Source: Streptomyces sp. PsTaAH-137 (GTDB lineage Bacteria; Actinomycetota; Actinomycetes; Streptomycetales; Streptomycetaceae). Taken from it: 64,000 bases of DNA. Positions 34,771-43,285 of the stretch are shown piece by piece. Both the position numbers and the translations under genes were made by a program. Location: NCBI RefSeq assembly GCF_003259365.1, contig NZ_QLLY01000005.1, positions 186,001 through 250,000 on the forward strand. Direction: 5' to 3'. Positions within the stretch are counted from its first letter, which is position 1. Each line of letters opens with the position of its first letter. The notes under the pieces are model-generated. The model did not search any database, was not told where the DNA came from, and saw only the letters and a program-made list of their open reading frames with translations.

Positions 34771-36468
34771 TCAGTCCTCCCCCGGTCCCGGGCAGCAGTC
34801 GTTCACGGCGGCCGTGCGGCAGAAGCACGACGCGTCCACGGGTACGTCGGCGAGCGCGGTCGCGAGCGTCAACTGCTGGGCGACGATGCGCGCTTCGCCT
34901 TCCCGTCCGAGCCGTACCAGGCACTCGTGGAAGCCGTGCAGCGCCCAGACGTTGCCGGGGTGCTGCCGTGCGCGCGGCACGGTGTCGTCGAGTCCCAGGT
35001 CGGCGCGGTAGACGGCCTCGGCCTCCGCGACCCGGCCCTGTTCGAGCAGGAGCGCGCCGAGCGCGTGCCGGGTCGGCTGCATCCAGCCCCAGGGTTCGTC
35101 GTAGGGAAGGGTGTCGTCCAGCTCCACGGAGCGCCGCAGGGCCGCGAACGCCTCGTCGAAGTCGCCCTTGCGGTAGGCGAGTTCACCGTCGAGCATCTGG
35201 GCGGCGATCGCCAGGATGTCGGCGCAGGTGTTGTTGAACAGCATGCGCGTGTCCGGGACTTGGGTGAGCGCGGCGCGGAACAGCTCCCGCTCGGCCCCCG
35301 CCTCCTCGACGCGGCCGGTGGCGGCGAGGGCGACGCCGCGCGCGTAGTGCAGCATGGCGGTGGTCACGCAGTGGAGCTTGGGGTCGTCGGGCAGCGGCAG
35401 GCCGAGCAGTTCGGCCCAGCGGCCGAAGCGGACGAGGGCGTGCACCCGCATCGCGACGAACCCTTCGAGCCAGTCGGCCATGGGCGGGCTCTGGACGCGC
35501 AACAGCTCCTCGGGGACGGCCTCTTCGAGCCGCCGCACCGTGTCCATCGCGTCCTGCCTGCGGCCGAGGAACATCGCGCCATAGAGCTTGAAGTGGAGGT
35601 TGTGGCACCGGTAGAGGGTGTAGAAGTTCAGCGCGCCCGCCCTGGCGCGGTACTTCTCGTCGGCCGCGATCGCCGCCGTGTTGTCGGTGAGCACCCGCCG
35701 GTAGTCGCCGCACAGCACTTCCAGGTGCGAGGGCATGTGCTCCAGATGTCCCGCGTCGGGCACCAGGCCGCGCAGTCGCTCACCGGCCGGCAGGGCCAGC
35801 TCGGGGGTCGGGGACATCTCCATCAGGTGGATGTACGCGTGCAGCAGCCCCGGGTGGTACGCCCCGGCGGCGCCGGCCATGGCCCGTTCGATGACCTCGC
35901 GCGCCTCGACGGTGCGGGCGCCGGGCGCCGGCTGTCCGGTGCGGATGTCCCACAGTTGCCAGGGGGTGAGGTTCATGAGCGCGTCGGCGTACAGGGCGGC
36001 CACGTCGAGATCGTCGGGGGCGAGCCGGTACACGGTGCCCATGCGGTCGGCGTACGCCGTGTTCCAGACGGCGCACTCCTCGGGCGAGTCGGCGACGGCC
36101 CTCGGATAGCGGGCCCGCAGCGCCTCGATCAGCTCCCGCTCGACCGGGCCGACGTCGGTGTCCCGGGCCTTGCCCAGGGCACGCTGCACGGCAGCGTGGG
36201 TCCGCTCGACCGTCTCGGCCAGTTCCCGCGCGTCGAAGAACTCCCAGGGCTTGTTGTAGTTGGGGCCGAGGGCGTAGGCCACGCCCCACTCGGCCATGGC
36301 GCACTCGGGGTCGGCCGCCGCGGCCGCCTCGAAGCAGCGGACGGCCTCCTCGTGGTTGAAGGCGTACGTCCAGTTCAGGCCGCGGTCGAACCAGGTCTGC
36401 GCCGCGGTGGACGTCGTGGTCACGGGACGGGTGTGGTGGCCGAGGTCGAAGTAGTCCTGGTGGTCCAT
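34771..36468 (-). CDS. Tetratricopeptide-repeat protein
   Basis: 565 residues, soluble. Several degenerate TPR-like helix pairs can be seen: NHEEAVRCFEAAAAADPECA near residue 40, a central block with TLYRCHNLHFKLYGAMFLGR, and LAYRKGDFDEAFAALRRSVELDD and LGALLLEQGRVAEAEAVYRADL near the end. The C-terminus has a Cys-rich tail (ASCFCRTAAVNDCCPGPGED). The whole-length family is common in bacteria and annotated only as TPR protein. Function unknown. ATG start with GAGGAG 8 nt upstream; stop abuts the convergent FBP gene. Confidence 0.85.
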   Translation of the reverse strand: MDHQDYFDLGHHTRPVTTTSTAAQTWFDRGLNWTYAFNHEEAVRCFEAAAAADPECAMAEWGVAYALGPNYNKPWEFFDARELAETVERTHAAVQRALGKARDTDVGPVERELIEALRARYPRAVADSPEECAVWNTAYADRMGTVYRLAPDDLDVAALYADALMNLTPWQLWDIRTGQPAPGARTVEAREVIERAMAGAAGAYHPGLLHAYIHLMEMSPTPELALPAGERLRGLVPDAGHLEHMPSHLEVLCGDYRRVLTDNTAAIAADEKYRARAGALNFYTLYRCHNLHFKLYGAMFLGRRQDAMDTVRRLEEAVPEELLRVQSPPMADWLEGFVAMRVHALVRFGRWAELLGLPLPDDPKLHCVTTAMLHYARGVALAATGRVEEAGAERELFRAALTQVPDTRMLFNNTCADILAIAAQMLDGELAYRKGDFDEAFAALRRSVELDDTLPYDEPWGWMQPTRHALGALLLEQGRVAEAEAVYRADLGLDDTVPRARQHPGNVWALHGFHECLVRLGREGEARIVAQQLTLATALADVPVDASCFCRTAAVNDCCPGPGED

Positions 36469-36719
36469 GCGCGGCGCTCCTCGTCACGGTGGGGGCCGTT
36501 CGCCCATGTCCCCCTGTCCTACCGGTGCGGCGGCCCGGGGACCAGCCCGCCGCACCGCCTCGCGGAGCGTGAGATCGGGGCACACATGAGTCCGGCGCGC
36601 ACGGGTAGCCGGGTCCACTGAGGTCGACCCGGTACAGCCCGTGAGCAGAGTGTCCGAATAACGAACACCGCATTTTGATCATCGGACGGTGCCCGCATAC
36701 TGGGCCGATCTCGTCTCAC
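36469..36719. promoter_or_regulatory. Divergent region before the amino-acid permease
   Basis: 251 bp with no gene. CATACT at 36696-36701 is a likely -10 box for the permease, with TTTTGA (36673-36678) 17 bp upstream as a poor -35. Nothing else convincing. Confidence 0.4.
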
Positions 36720-38228
36720 ATGACGGAACCAGCCGACCAGCGTCGGGCCGTTCCCAGGACCGCGTCCGCGGCTCCGGGACGGCCCGGTGAGCGCAGAACG
36801 GGTACGACCTTGACCAGCACCCCCACATCCGTCGCCGACCGGCGCCCGGACGCCCCGGAAGCTTCCGATCCGGCGGCGGAGACCGGGCTCTCGCACGGGC
36901 TCAAGCAGCGCCACCTCTCGATGATCGCCCTCGGCGGGGTGATCGGCGCCGGACTCTTCGTGGGCTCCGGCGCGGGCATCGCCGCCGCGGGACCGGCCGT
37001 GGTGCTGCTGTTCGCCGCCGCGGGCGCGGTCGTCATGCTGATCATGCGGATGCTCGGCGAGATGTCGGCGGCCCGCCCGGCCACCGGCTCCTTCTCCGTG
37101 CACGCGGAGAAGGAACTGGGCGCCTGGGCCGGGGCCACGTCCGGCTGGACGTACTGGACGATGCTGTGCTGCGGCGTGGCGGCGGAGGCCACGGCGGCCG
37201 GGCAGATCATGTACGGCTGGGTGCCGTTCCTGCCCGCGTACGGCTGGGTCGCCGTCTTCATGGCGTTCTTCTGCGCGAGCAACCTGCTCGCCGTGCGCAA
37301 CTTCGGCGAGTTCGAGTTCGTCTTCTCCGCCCTCAAGGTCACCGCGATCTGCGCCTTCCTGGTGCTCGGCGTGCTCGGCATCTGCGGCGTCTTCGGCGAC
37401 GCCCCCGGCGCCTCGAACCTGACCGGCGACGGCGGCTTCTTCCCGACCGGCACCACCGGCCTCATCGCCGGTCTGCTGACGGCCGTGTTCGCGTACGGCG
37501 GTCTGGAGACCGTCACCATCGCCGCCGCCGAGTCCGACAAGCCCCGCGAGAACGTGGCCCGCGCCGTGCGCACCGCCGTGTGGCGCATCGCCCTCTTCTA
37601 CGTCGGCTCCATGGCCCTGGTCGTCGTCCTGGTGCCCTGGGACAAGCCGTCCGTCGCCACCGACGGCCCGTACGTCACCGTCCTCGACCAGCTCGGCATC
37701 CCGGCCGCAGGCACGATCATGCAGGTCGTCATCCTGGTCGCCCTGCTGTCCGCGATGAACGCCAACATCTACGGGTCCTCGCGCATGGCGTACTCGCTGG
37801 TGAGCCGGGGCCTCGGGCCGCGCTTCATCGGCAAGGTGACCCGCGGGGTCCCGATGGCCGCGGTCCTCGCCTCCTGCGCCTTCGGCTTCTTCGCGGTCTT
37901 CGCCGGCATCTGGTGGCCGGACACCGTCTTCACCTGGCTGATGAACACCACCGGTGTCGCCGTCCTCGTCGGCTGGGTCTTCATCTGCCTGACCCAGCTG
38001 CGCATGCGCCGCCGCCTGGAGCGCGAGTCGCCCGAGCTGCTGACCGTGCCCATGTGGGGCTTCCCGTATCTGACCTGGGTCGCCCTCCTCGCGATCGTCG
38101 GGGTGTTCGTCGCGATGGCCACCACGGACGGTGGCCGCGACCAGCTGTACGTCTCCGCGGTCCTGGTCGGCGCGCTGGCCCTGGGCGGCTACGTCAAGCA
38201 GCGCAAGGACCTGCGCGCGGCCGCCTGA
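36720..38228 (+). CDS. APC-family amino-acid permease
   Basis: 502 residues from ATG 36720; TTG 36810 is a possible later start, and the first 60 residues look disordered. Twelve-helix amino acid/proton symporter: helix 1 signature LSMIALGGVIGAGLFVGSG, then MLGEMSAARPATGSFSVHAE, FAYGGLETVTIAAAESDKPR and LLSAMNANIYGSSRMAYSL. Pattern closest to the GABA/aromatic/asparagine permease subgroup (GabP, AnsP). Substrate not assignable. Monocistronic. Confidence 0.92.
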   Translation: MTEPADQRRAVPRTASAAPGRPGERRTGTTLTSTPTSVADRRPDAPEASDPAAETGLSHGLKQRHLSMIALGGVIGAGLFVGSGAGIAAAGPAVVLLFAAAGAVVMLIMRMLGEMSAARPATGSFSVHAEKELGAWAGATSGWTYWTMLCCGVAAEATAAGQIMYGWVPFLPAYGWVAVFMAFFCASNLLAVRNFGEFEFVFSALKVTAICAFLVLGVLGICGVFGDAPGASNLTGDGGFFPTGTTGLIAGLLTAVFAYGGLETVTIAAAESDKPRENVARAVRTAVWRIALFYVGSMALVVVLVPWDKPSVATDGPYVTVLDQLGIPAAGTIMQVVILVALLSAMNANIYGSSRMAYSLVSRGLGPRFIGKVTRGVPMAAVLASCAFGFFAVFAGIWWPDTVFTWLMNTTGVAVLVGWVFICLTQLRMRRRLERESPELLTVPMWGFPYLTWVALLAIVGVFVAMATTDGGRDQLYVSAVLVGALALGGYVKQRKDLRAAA

Positions 38229-38301
38229 CCGGTACCGCGCAGCCGAAGGGGCGTCCCGCCGAGCGGGCCGCCCCTTTCCGCGATGTGAGACGGGATTCTC
38301 A

Positions 38302-38324
38302 CGTTCCGCTCCGGTCCTTAGAGT
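38302..38324 (+). promoter_or_regulatory. Promoter of the leader peptide/YeeE unit
   Basis: TAGAGT (38319-38324) is a good -10 box. ATG 38332 follows after 7 nt, so the leader peptide should be translated from a leaderless mRNA. A weak -35 (TTCTCA) lies 17 bp upstream, at about 38296-38301. Confidence 0.5.
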
Positions 38325-38331
38325 GGCGCAC

Positions 38332-38415
38332 ATGTTCGGACCCGCACGCCGGCTGGCTCTCGCGCTCTTCGCGGCAACGCCGTGGAGCGTCGACGACGCG
38401 CTCTGTCGCCGCTGA
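38332..38415 (+). CDS. Leader peptide, 27 residues, ending Ala-Leu-Cys-Arg-Arg
   Basis: Leaderless ATG 7 nt after a TAGAGT box. The peptide starts MFGPARRLALALF and ends DDALCRR. The single Cys (residue 25) is coded by TGT, rare in this G+C-rich genome, and stands just before the stop, followed by two Arg codons. Short peptides with a Cys-Arg end occur upstream of sulfur-assimilation genes in actinobacteria. Only 5 nt separate the stop from a terminator-like hairpin; 67 nt separate it from the sulfur transporter. No other function is apparent. It is a ribosome-stalling sensor by inference. Confidence 0.65.
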   Translation: MFGPARRLALALFAATPWSVDDALCRR

Positions 38416-38420
38416 CGCCT

Positions 38421-38439
38421 GCCGCGCCGTGCGCGCGGC
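38421..38439 (+). terminator. Attenuator-like hairpin after the leader peptide
   Basis: GCCGCGC-CGTGC-GCGCGGC, perfect 7-bp stem with a 5-base loop, followed by a pyrimidine stretch with TTCTTTCC. It lies between the leader stop codon and the transporter start, where an attenuator is expected. Confidence 0.5.
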
Positions 38440-38482
38440 CCCTCTCGGTCCGTTCTTTCCTCCTGCCTCCCCGGAGTCCCCC

Positions 38483-39763
38483 TTGACCACCGCCCCCGCG
38501 GCCGGGGCGCCGCCCCGCGCCGGCCTGCTCTCCCCCGTTCCCACCTCCGCTCCGGCGCCGGAGGCCGAGGCGGCCCCGCCGGTGCGGCGGGTGCCGCTCG
38601 CCGTGGCCGGTGTCGTCGGCGCCGCGCTCGTCGCGTACGTCTTCGCCCGGCACGGCGCCAAGCCGGGCGTCCTGCTGCTGCTCGGCACCGGGCTCGGCTT
38701 CGCCCTGTTCCACTCCCGGTTCGGGTTCACCTCCGCCTGGCGGCAGCTGGTGGCCGTCGGCAACGGCGCGGGGCTGCACGCCCACACCCTGCTCCTCGGC
38801 ACCACGGCGACCCTCTTCGCCCTGATCATCGGCACCGGCAGCGGACTGTTCGGATCGGTGCCCGCGCCCAGCGCGGGGCCCATCGGGGTCGGCCTGCTGA
38901 TCGGCGCGTTCCTCTTCGCGGTCGGCATGCAGCTGGGCGGCGCCTGCGCCTCCGGCACCCTGTTCGCCGTCGGTTCGGGACAGAGCACGATCGTGCTCAC
39001 GCTCTTCGGCTTCATCACCGGATCGACGCTGGCCGCCTGGCAGTTCGGGCTCTGGAGCGATCTGCCCGCGTTCGATCCGTACGTGCTGTCCGACCACGTC
39101 GGCTGGTCCGGTTCCTGGGCGGTGACGATCGTGGCGCTCGCCGTGGTCTGGTTCGTCGCGCGGGCCGTGCAGACCCGCCGTACTCCGCCGCCGATCGGCA
39201 CTCCGCCGTCCGCGCGCGGTGCGCTCGCCCGTACGGTACGGGGCTCCTGGCCGCTCGCCGCCGGTGCCGTGGTGCTCGCGGTGCTCGGCGCCGGAGTGCT
39301 GCTCGTGTCGGGCGGCGCCTGGGGCATCACCAGCGCGTTCGCGCTGTGGGGTTCGAAGCTCGTCGGTGTGCTCGGCGGCTCCCCGGAGACCTGGGCGTTC
39401 TGGCAGCAGCCGGGCAGTTCGGCCCAGTTGGCGGGCCCGGTGCTCGCCGACAAGAACAGCCTCACCGACATCGGCATCATGGTCGGCGCCGCCGTCGCCG
39501 CGGCGGCCGGCGGGGTGTGGAAGCTGCACCGCGGCATCCCGGCCCGCACCGCGCTCGCGGCCGTCGTCGGCGGAGTCCTCATGGGCATCGGCGCGCGACT
39601 GGCCGGCGGCTGCAACATCGGCGCCTACCTGGCCGGGATCGCCTCCGGCTCGCTGCACGGCTGGCTCTGGGGCGGCATCGCCCTCGTCGGCACCTGGGCC
39701 GGGCTGCGTCTGCGCCCCCTGTTCGGCCTCGGCAACCCGAAGCCGACCGACAGCGTCTGCTGA
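38483..39763 (+). CDS. YeeE/YedE family sulfur (thiosulfate) transporter
   Basis: 426 residues from TTG 38483, with GGAG 6 nt upstream. About ten membrane helices. The two family signature loops are present: GGACASGTLF (Cys155) and GGCNIGAYLAG (Cys377); in structurally studied TsuA/YeeE these cysteines line the thiosulfate path. The N-terminal 35 residues are Pro/Ala-rich. Imports thiosulfate or another reduced-sulfur species for cysteine synthesis; no TusA/YeeD-like partner gene follows. Preceded by a Cys-containing leader peptide. Confidence 0.9.
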   Translation: MTTAPAAGAPPRAGLLSPVPTSAPAPEAEAAPPVRRVPLAVAGVVGAALVAYVFARHGAKPGVLLLLGTGLGFALFHSRFGFTSAWRQLVAVGNGAGLHAHTLLLGTTATLFALIIGTGSGLFGSVPAPSAGPIGVGLLIGAFLFAVGMQLGGACASGTLFAVGSGQSTIVLTLFGFITGSTLAAWQFGLWSDLPAFDPYVLSDHVGWSGSWAVTIVALAVVWFVARAVQTRRTPPPIGTPPSARGALARTVRGSWPLAAGAVVLAVLGAGVLLVSGGAWGITSAFALWGSKLVGVLGGSPETWAFWQQPGSSAQLAGPVLADKNSLTDIGIMVGAAVAAAAGGVWKLHRGIPARTALAAVVGGVLMGIGARLAGGCNIGAYLAGIASGSLHGWLWGGIALVGTWAGLRLRPLFGLGNPKPTDSVC

Positions 39764-39794
39764 CCCGGACGCGTCCTCGTACCGGTACGGGCGT

Positions 39795-40388
39795 TCAGTA
39801 CCCGGCGACGACGAGGTCGGCGCGCTCGCGCGGGCGGGTGGTGGTCACGTAGTGCTCCTCCGCCGCCCGCCAGCGGGCCTCCCAGTCGAGGGGCCCGTGG
39901 TCGTGGCCCCGCTCGCGCAGTCGCCGCATGGACTCCTCGGGCGGGGTGTCGACGTACACCAGGAGGTCGTAGAAACCGGCGAGTTCGGGGCGTGCCGCGT
40001 AGACGCCCTCGACCACGACGATGCCCGATCGGGCAACGGTGTGCGTCTCGTCGGGGGCGAGTGCGCCGGTCCCCCAGTCGTAGCGGCCGTACCGTGCGGG
40101 GAGGCCCGAGGCGAGCGGGAGCAGCACCTCGTCGCGCAGCCGCTGCCAGTCGAAGTAGCGGTCGCAGCCCTCCTCGGGGCTGAGCGCGGCCCGTTCCGCC
40201 TGGTCCATCGGCCGGTAGAAGTCGTCGCCGTGCACGACGGCGGCGCCGCATCGCTCGGTGAGAGCGGCGGCCAGGGTCGACTTGCCCGAGCCTCCCGTCC
40301 CGTCGAGGGCCACGAGGGCGAATCCCCAGCGGGTACGGGAGGGCAGGGCGTCGGCGACCTGATCGGCGGCTGTCCGGATCGTCGTCAT
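39795..40388 (-). CDS. Uridine kinase-like P-loop protein
   Basis: 197 residues. P-loop ALDGTGGSGKSTLAAALTE, then VVHGDDFYRPM (lid/substrate Asp) and GIVVVEGVYAARPEL and YVDTPPEESMRRLRERGHD, the order seen in uridine/cytidine kinases and phosphoribulokinase relatives. Probably phosphorylates a nucleoside or sugar; short C-terminus compared with Udk. Convergent with the YeeE gene and divergent from the RCK protein gene. Confidence 0.85.
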   Translation of the reverse strand: MTTIRTAADQVADALPSRTRWGFALVALDGTGGSGKSTLAAALTERCGAAVVHGDDFYRPMDQAERAALSPEEGCDRYFDWQRLRDEVLLPLASGLPARYGRYDWGTGALAPDETHTVARSGIVVVEGVYAARPELAGFYDLLVYVDTPPEESMRRLRERGHDHGPLDWEARWRAAEEHYVTTTRPRERADLVVAGY

Positions 40389-40490
40389 GGGAGATCATCG
40401 TGACCGATCGGGCGTGCTCAGGGAAGGGTTCGGGCATCGGGTCCTCGGAAACGTCGGCCCTCGTGGACCTTGAGCGGGTTGACTGAACCC

Positions 40491-42515
40491 ATGAACACGG
40501 TGCCCCACCAGCCTCCCTCTCCCCCACGGTCTGCACAGAACGCACAGAACCCGCAGCACCCTCCCGCCCCGCAGTCCCGGGGCCACATGATCGTGTGCGG
40601 TGACGACGCGCTGGCGGAGCGGCTCGCCGCCGAGTTGCGCAAGCTGTACGGGGAGCAGGTCACCGTGGTCGTCCCCGGTGCTCCGGGCGACATCGTCGGG
40701 CGCGTCGCCCCGGCGGCCCGGGCCCGCGCCTCCGCGCTGCTCGCCCGGATGCAGTCGGTGCTCGGCCGCACGCCCGATCAGAACGAACCGGCGGGGCCCC
40801 CGCGCGTCCAGCAGGCGGCGGTGCTCGACGAACAGGCCTTCGCGGACGCCGGGGTGAGCGAGGCGCGGGCCCTTGCGCTCGTGCACGACGACGACGAGAT
40901 CAACATCCGGGCCGCGCTGGTGGCCCGCCGCCTCAACCCGCAGTTGCGCCTGGTGATCCGGCTCTACAACCGCAGCCTGGGCCGCCATCTCTCCGATCTG
41001 CTCGACCAGGCCGCGGCGCTGTCCACGCCGGGCCTCGCCCCGGGGTCCGTGGACAACTCGACCACGGTGCTGTCCGACGCCGACACGGCCGCACCGGCGC
41101 TCGCGGCCACCGCCGTCGCGGGGACCAGCAAGGTCGTGCAGGCCGACGGGCTGCTGCTGCGCGCCGTCGAGCGCAATCCACCGGGCCCGGGCCAGGTGCC
41201 CGCGCCGGGGCTCGCCACGCTCGCCCTGCTGTCGGCGACCACCAACGACCCGGCGGGATCGGAGGGTTCGGACTCCGACGACGGCCGGGACGGGCCGCGG
41301 CTGCTGCCCGACGACGCCGACGTGGCCGCCGCGACCGGGCGCGGCACCGTCGTCCTGGAGACGATCACGCCCGCCGAACGGACCGCGCAGAGCTGGTCGT
41401 CGGCCACTCGTGGTATGCCGCTCGGCTCGTTCTTCTCGCGGCGGCTGCGCTGGTCGCTGTTCGGCCTGACGGCCAGCGTGCTCGGTCTGGCGATCGCCAC
41501 CTGGGCCACCGGCGACATGCACCCGCTGCACGCCGGCTATCTCACCCTGCTCGACCTGTTCGCCATCGACGACCCGGCCATCGGCGAGCCGACGGCCCGC
41601 AAGGTCCTGCAACTCCTCACCGGGCTCGCGGGGTTGCTGCTGCTGCCGGTGCTGCTGGCCGCCGTCCTGGAGGCGCTCGGCACGTTCCGTACCTCCGCCG
41701 CGCTGCGCCGTCCGCCGCGCGGTCTGTCGGGGCACATCGTGCTGCTGGGCCTGGGCAAGGTCGGCACCCGCGTGCTGTCGCGGCTCGGTGAGCTCGACAT
41801 CCCCGTGGTGTGCGTGGAGGCGGATCCGGAGGCGCGCGGGATTCCGCTGGCCCGCAGCATGCGGGTGCCCACGGTCATCGGTGACGCGGCGTCGGACGGG
41901 GTCCTGGAGGCCGCGAAGATCCATCGCGCGGCCGCGCTGCTCGCCCTGACCAGCGTCGACACGACGAACCTGGAGGCGGCGCTGTCCGCCCGCTCGCTCA
42001 AGCCCGATCTGCGGGTGGTGCTGCGGCTGTACGACGACGCGTTCGCCGCCGCCGTCTACCGCACGCTGCGGGCCGCGCATCCCCGCGCCCTGACCCGCAG
42101 CCGCAGCGTGTCCACGCTGGCCGCGCCGTCGTTCGCCAGCGCCATGATGGGCCGTCAGGTCCTCGGCGCCGTCCCGGTCGAGCGGAGCGTGCTGCTGTTC
42201 GCGGCCCTGGAGGTGGCGGGGCATCCGCAGCTGGAGGGGCGCACCATCGCCGAATCGTTCCGGCCCGGGTACTGGCGGGTGATCGCGCTGGACGCCACGG
42301 AGCCGGCGGAGCGCCGCCCCGATCTGTCCGCGGGCCCCGAGGACGACGAGAGCGCGCCGCGCCCCACCGGCCTGGTGTGGAACCTGCACCCCGGCCATGT
42401 CCTCGACCCGCGCGACCGCGTCGTCATCGCCGCGACCCGGCAGGGTCTGGCCGAACTCCTCGGTCGGGGCCACACCCCGCACCGGCCCCCGGCGGACCGG
42501 GCGGATCAGGTCTGA
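40491..42515 (+). CDS. RCK (TrkA-N) protein with a two-helix channel-like core
   Basis: 674 residues from ATG 40491. First RCK-type nucleotide-binding domain 31-160 (HMIVCGDDALAERLA; VIRLYNRSLGRHLSDLLDQ), a low-complexity linker 180-300, membrane helix 321-341, a loop 346-362, helix 373-396, then a second TrkA-N domain (GHIVLLGLGKVGTRVLSRL; TVIGDAASDGVLEAAKI) and TrkA-C-like tail. The helix-loop-helix looks like a potassium-channel pore unit, but the loop (AGYLTLLDLFAIDDPAIGEP) has no TxGYG selectivity filter. Related to CASTOR/POLLUX-like or Trk-linked proteins. Ion selectivity cannot be inferred. Confidence 0.85.
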   Translation: MNTVPHQPPSPPRSAQNAQNPQHPPAPQSRGHMIVCGDDALAERLAAELRKLYGEQVTVVVPGAPGDIVGRVAPAARARASALLARMQSVLGRTPDQNEPAGPPRVQQAAVLDEQAFADAGVSEARALALVHDDDEINIRAALVARRLNPQLRLVIRLYNRSLGRHLSDLLDQAAALSTPGLAPGSVDNSTTVLSDADTAAPALAATAVAGTSKVVQADGLLLRAVERNPPGPGQVPAPGLATLALLSATTNDPAGSEGSDSDDGRDGPRLLPDDADVAAATGRGTVVLETITPAERTAQSWSSATRGMPLGSFFSRRLRWSLFGLTASVLGLAIATWATGDMHPLHAGYLTLLDLFAIDDPAIGEPTARKVLQLLTGLAGLLLLPVLLAAVLEALGTFRTSAALRRPPRGLSGHIVLLGLGKVGTRVLSRLGELDIPVVCVEADPEARGIPLARSMRVPTVIGDAASDGVLEAAKIHRAAALLALTSVDTTNLEAALSARSLKPDLRVVLRLYDDAFAAAVYRTLRAAHPRALTRSRSVSTLAAPSFASAMMGRQVLGAVPVERSVLLFAALEVAGHPQLEGRTIAESFRPGYWRVIALDATEPAERRPDLSAGPEDDESAPRPTGLVWNLHPGHVLDPRDRVVIAATRQGLAELLGRGHTPHRPPADRADQV

Positions 42516-42525
42516 CGCAGCGTCA

Positions 42526-43251
42526 TTACTGCGCGAGAGGCGGCCAGTTGCGGATCTGCTTGGGGCGCGGCGGCGCGTAGGTGCGCACCTTCGACGTGGT
42601 GAGGCCGAGCCGCACCAGGGACTCGGCGATGGTGACGGCGGCGGCCACCCCGTCGACGACGGGGACGCCGGTGCGGGCGACGACCTGTTCCGTCAGGCCC
42701 GCCATGCCGCCGCAGCCCAGGCAGATGACCTCGGCGCGGTCCGACTCGACCGCTGCGGCGGCCTGTTCGACGATCGCGGCGACGGCGGCGTCCGGGTCGG
42801 CCTCCAGGGCGAGCACGGGCAGCCCGCTGGCGCGCACCGAGGCGAGCCGGTCGGTGAGGCCCGCCAGCTTGAGGCGGTCCTCGATGAGCGGCACGGCCCG
42901 GTCGAGGGTGGTGACGACGGAGTACTTGTGGCCGAGGAACTGGGCGGTGCTCGCGGCGGCCTCGGTGATGTCGACGACGGGCACGTCGAGGAGTTCCTGG
43001 AGTCCCTCGCGGCCGTGCTCGCCGTAGCCGGCCTGGATGACGGCGTCGTACGGCTCCCGGTAGGCGCGCACCTTCTCCATGACGGCGACGGCGGCGAGGT
43101 AGCTCTCGTAGTTGCCCTCGCAGGACTCGGCGCCGAAGTCCGGGGTGAGCGGGACGATCTCGGTACCGGGGGCGGCGACGGCCGCGGCCTGCCGGCCGAT
43201 GCTCTCCGTCATCGTTGCGGTGGTGTTGACGTTCACTACGAGGATGCGCAT
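42526..43251 (-). CDS. Asp/Glu/hydantoin racemase-family protein
   Basis: 241 residues. The start MRILVVNVNTTATMTESI and the C-terminal ICLGCGGMAGL (Cys180) are hydantoin-racemase-like. In that family the first catalytic Cys lies in ACFGDPG; here the sequence is QAGYGEHG, with Gly75 in its place. A two-base racemase mechanism would therefore be altered; decarboxylase or hydrolase activity in the same superfamily is possible. Located 34 nt downstream of an NCS1 permease gene, so probably one hydantoin/allantoin-type uptake and processing operon. Confidence 0.83.
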   Translation of the reverse strand: MRILVVNVNTTATMTESIGRQAAAVAAPGTEIVPLTPDFGAESCEGNYESYLAAVAVMEKVRAYREPYDAVIQAGYGEHGREGLQELLDVPVVDITEAAASTAQFLGHKYSVVTTLDRAVPLIEDRLKLAGLTDRLASVRASGLPVLALEADPDAAVAAIVEQAAAAVESDRAEVICLGCGGMAGLTEQVVARTGVPVVDGVAAAVTIAESLVRLGLTTSKVRTYAPPRPKQIRNWPPLAQ

Positions 43252-43285
43252 GCGGGTTCTCCAGGAAGTCGCCGGGAGGCGGCGG

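Noticed and set aside
39764..39794. Palindrome CGTACCGGTACG between the YeeE and kinase genes as a terminator
   Set aside because: It has no loop and no T-run, so it cannot fold into a usual terminator hairpin; it may be chance.
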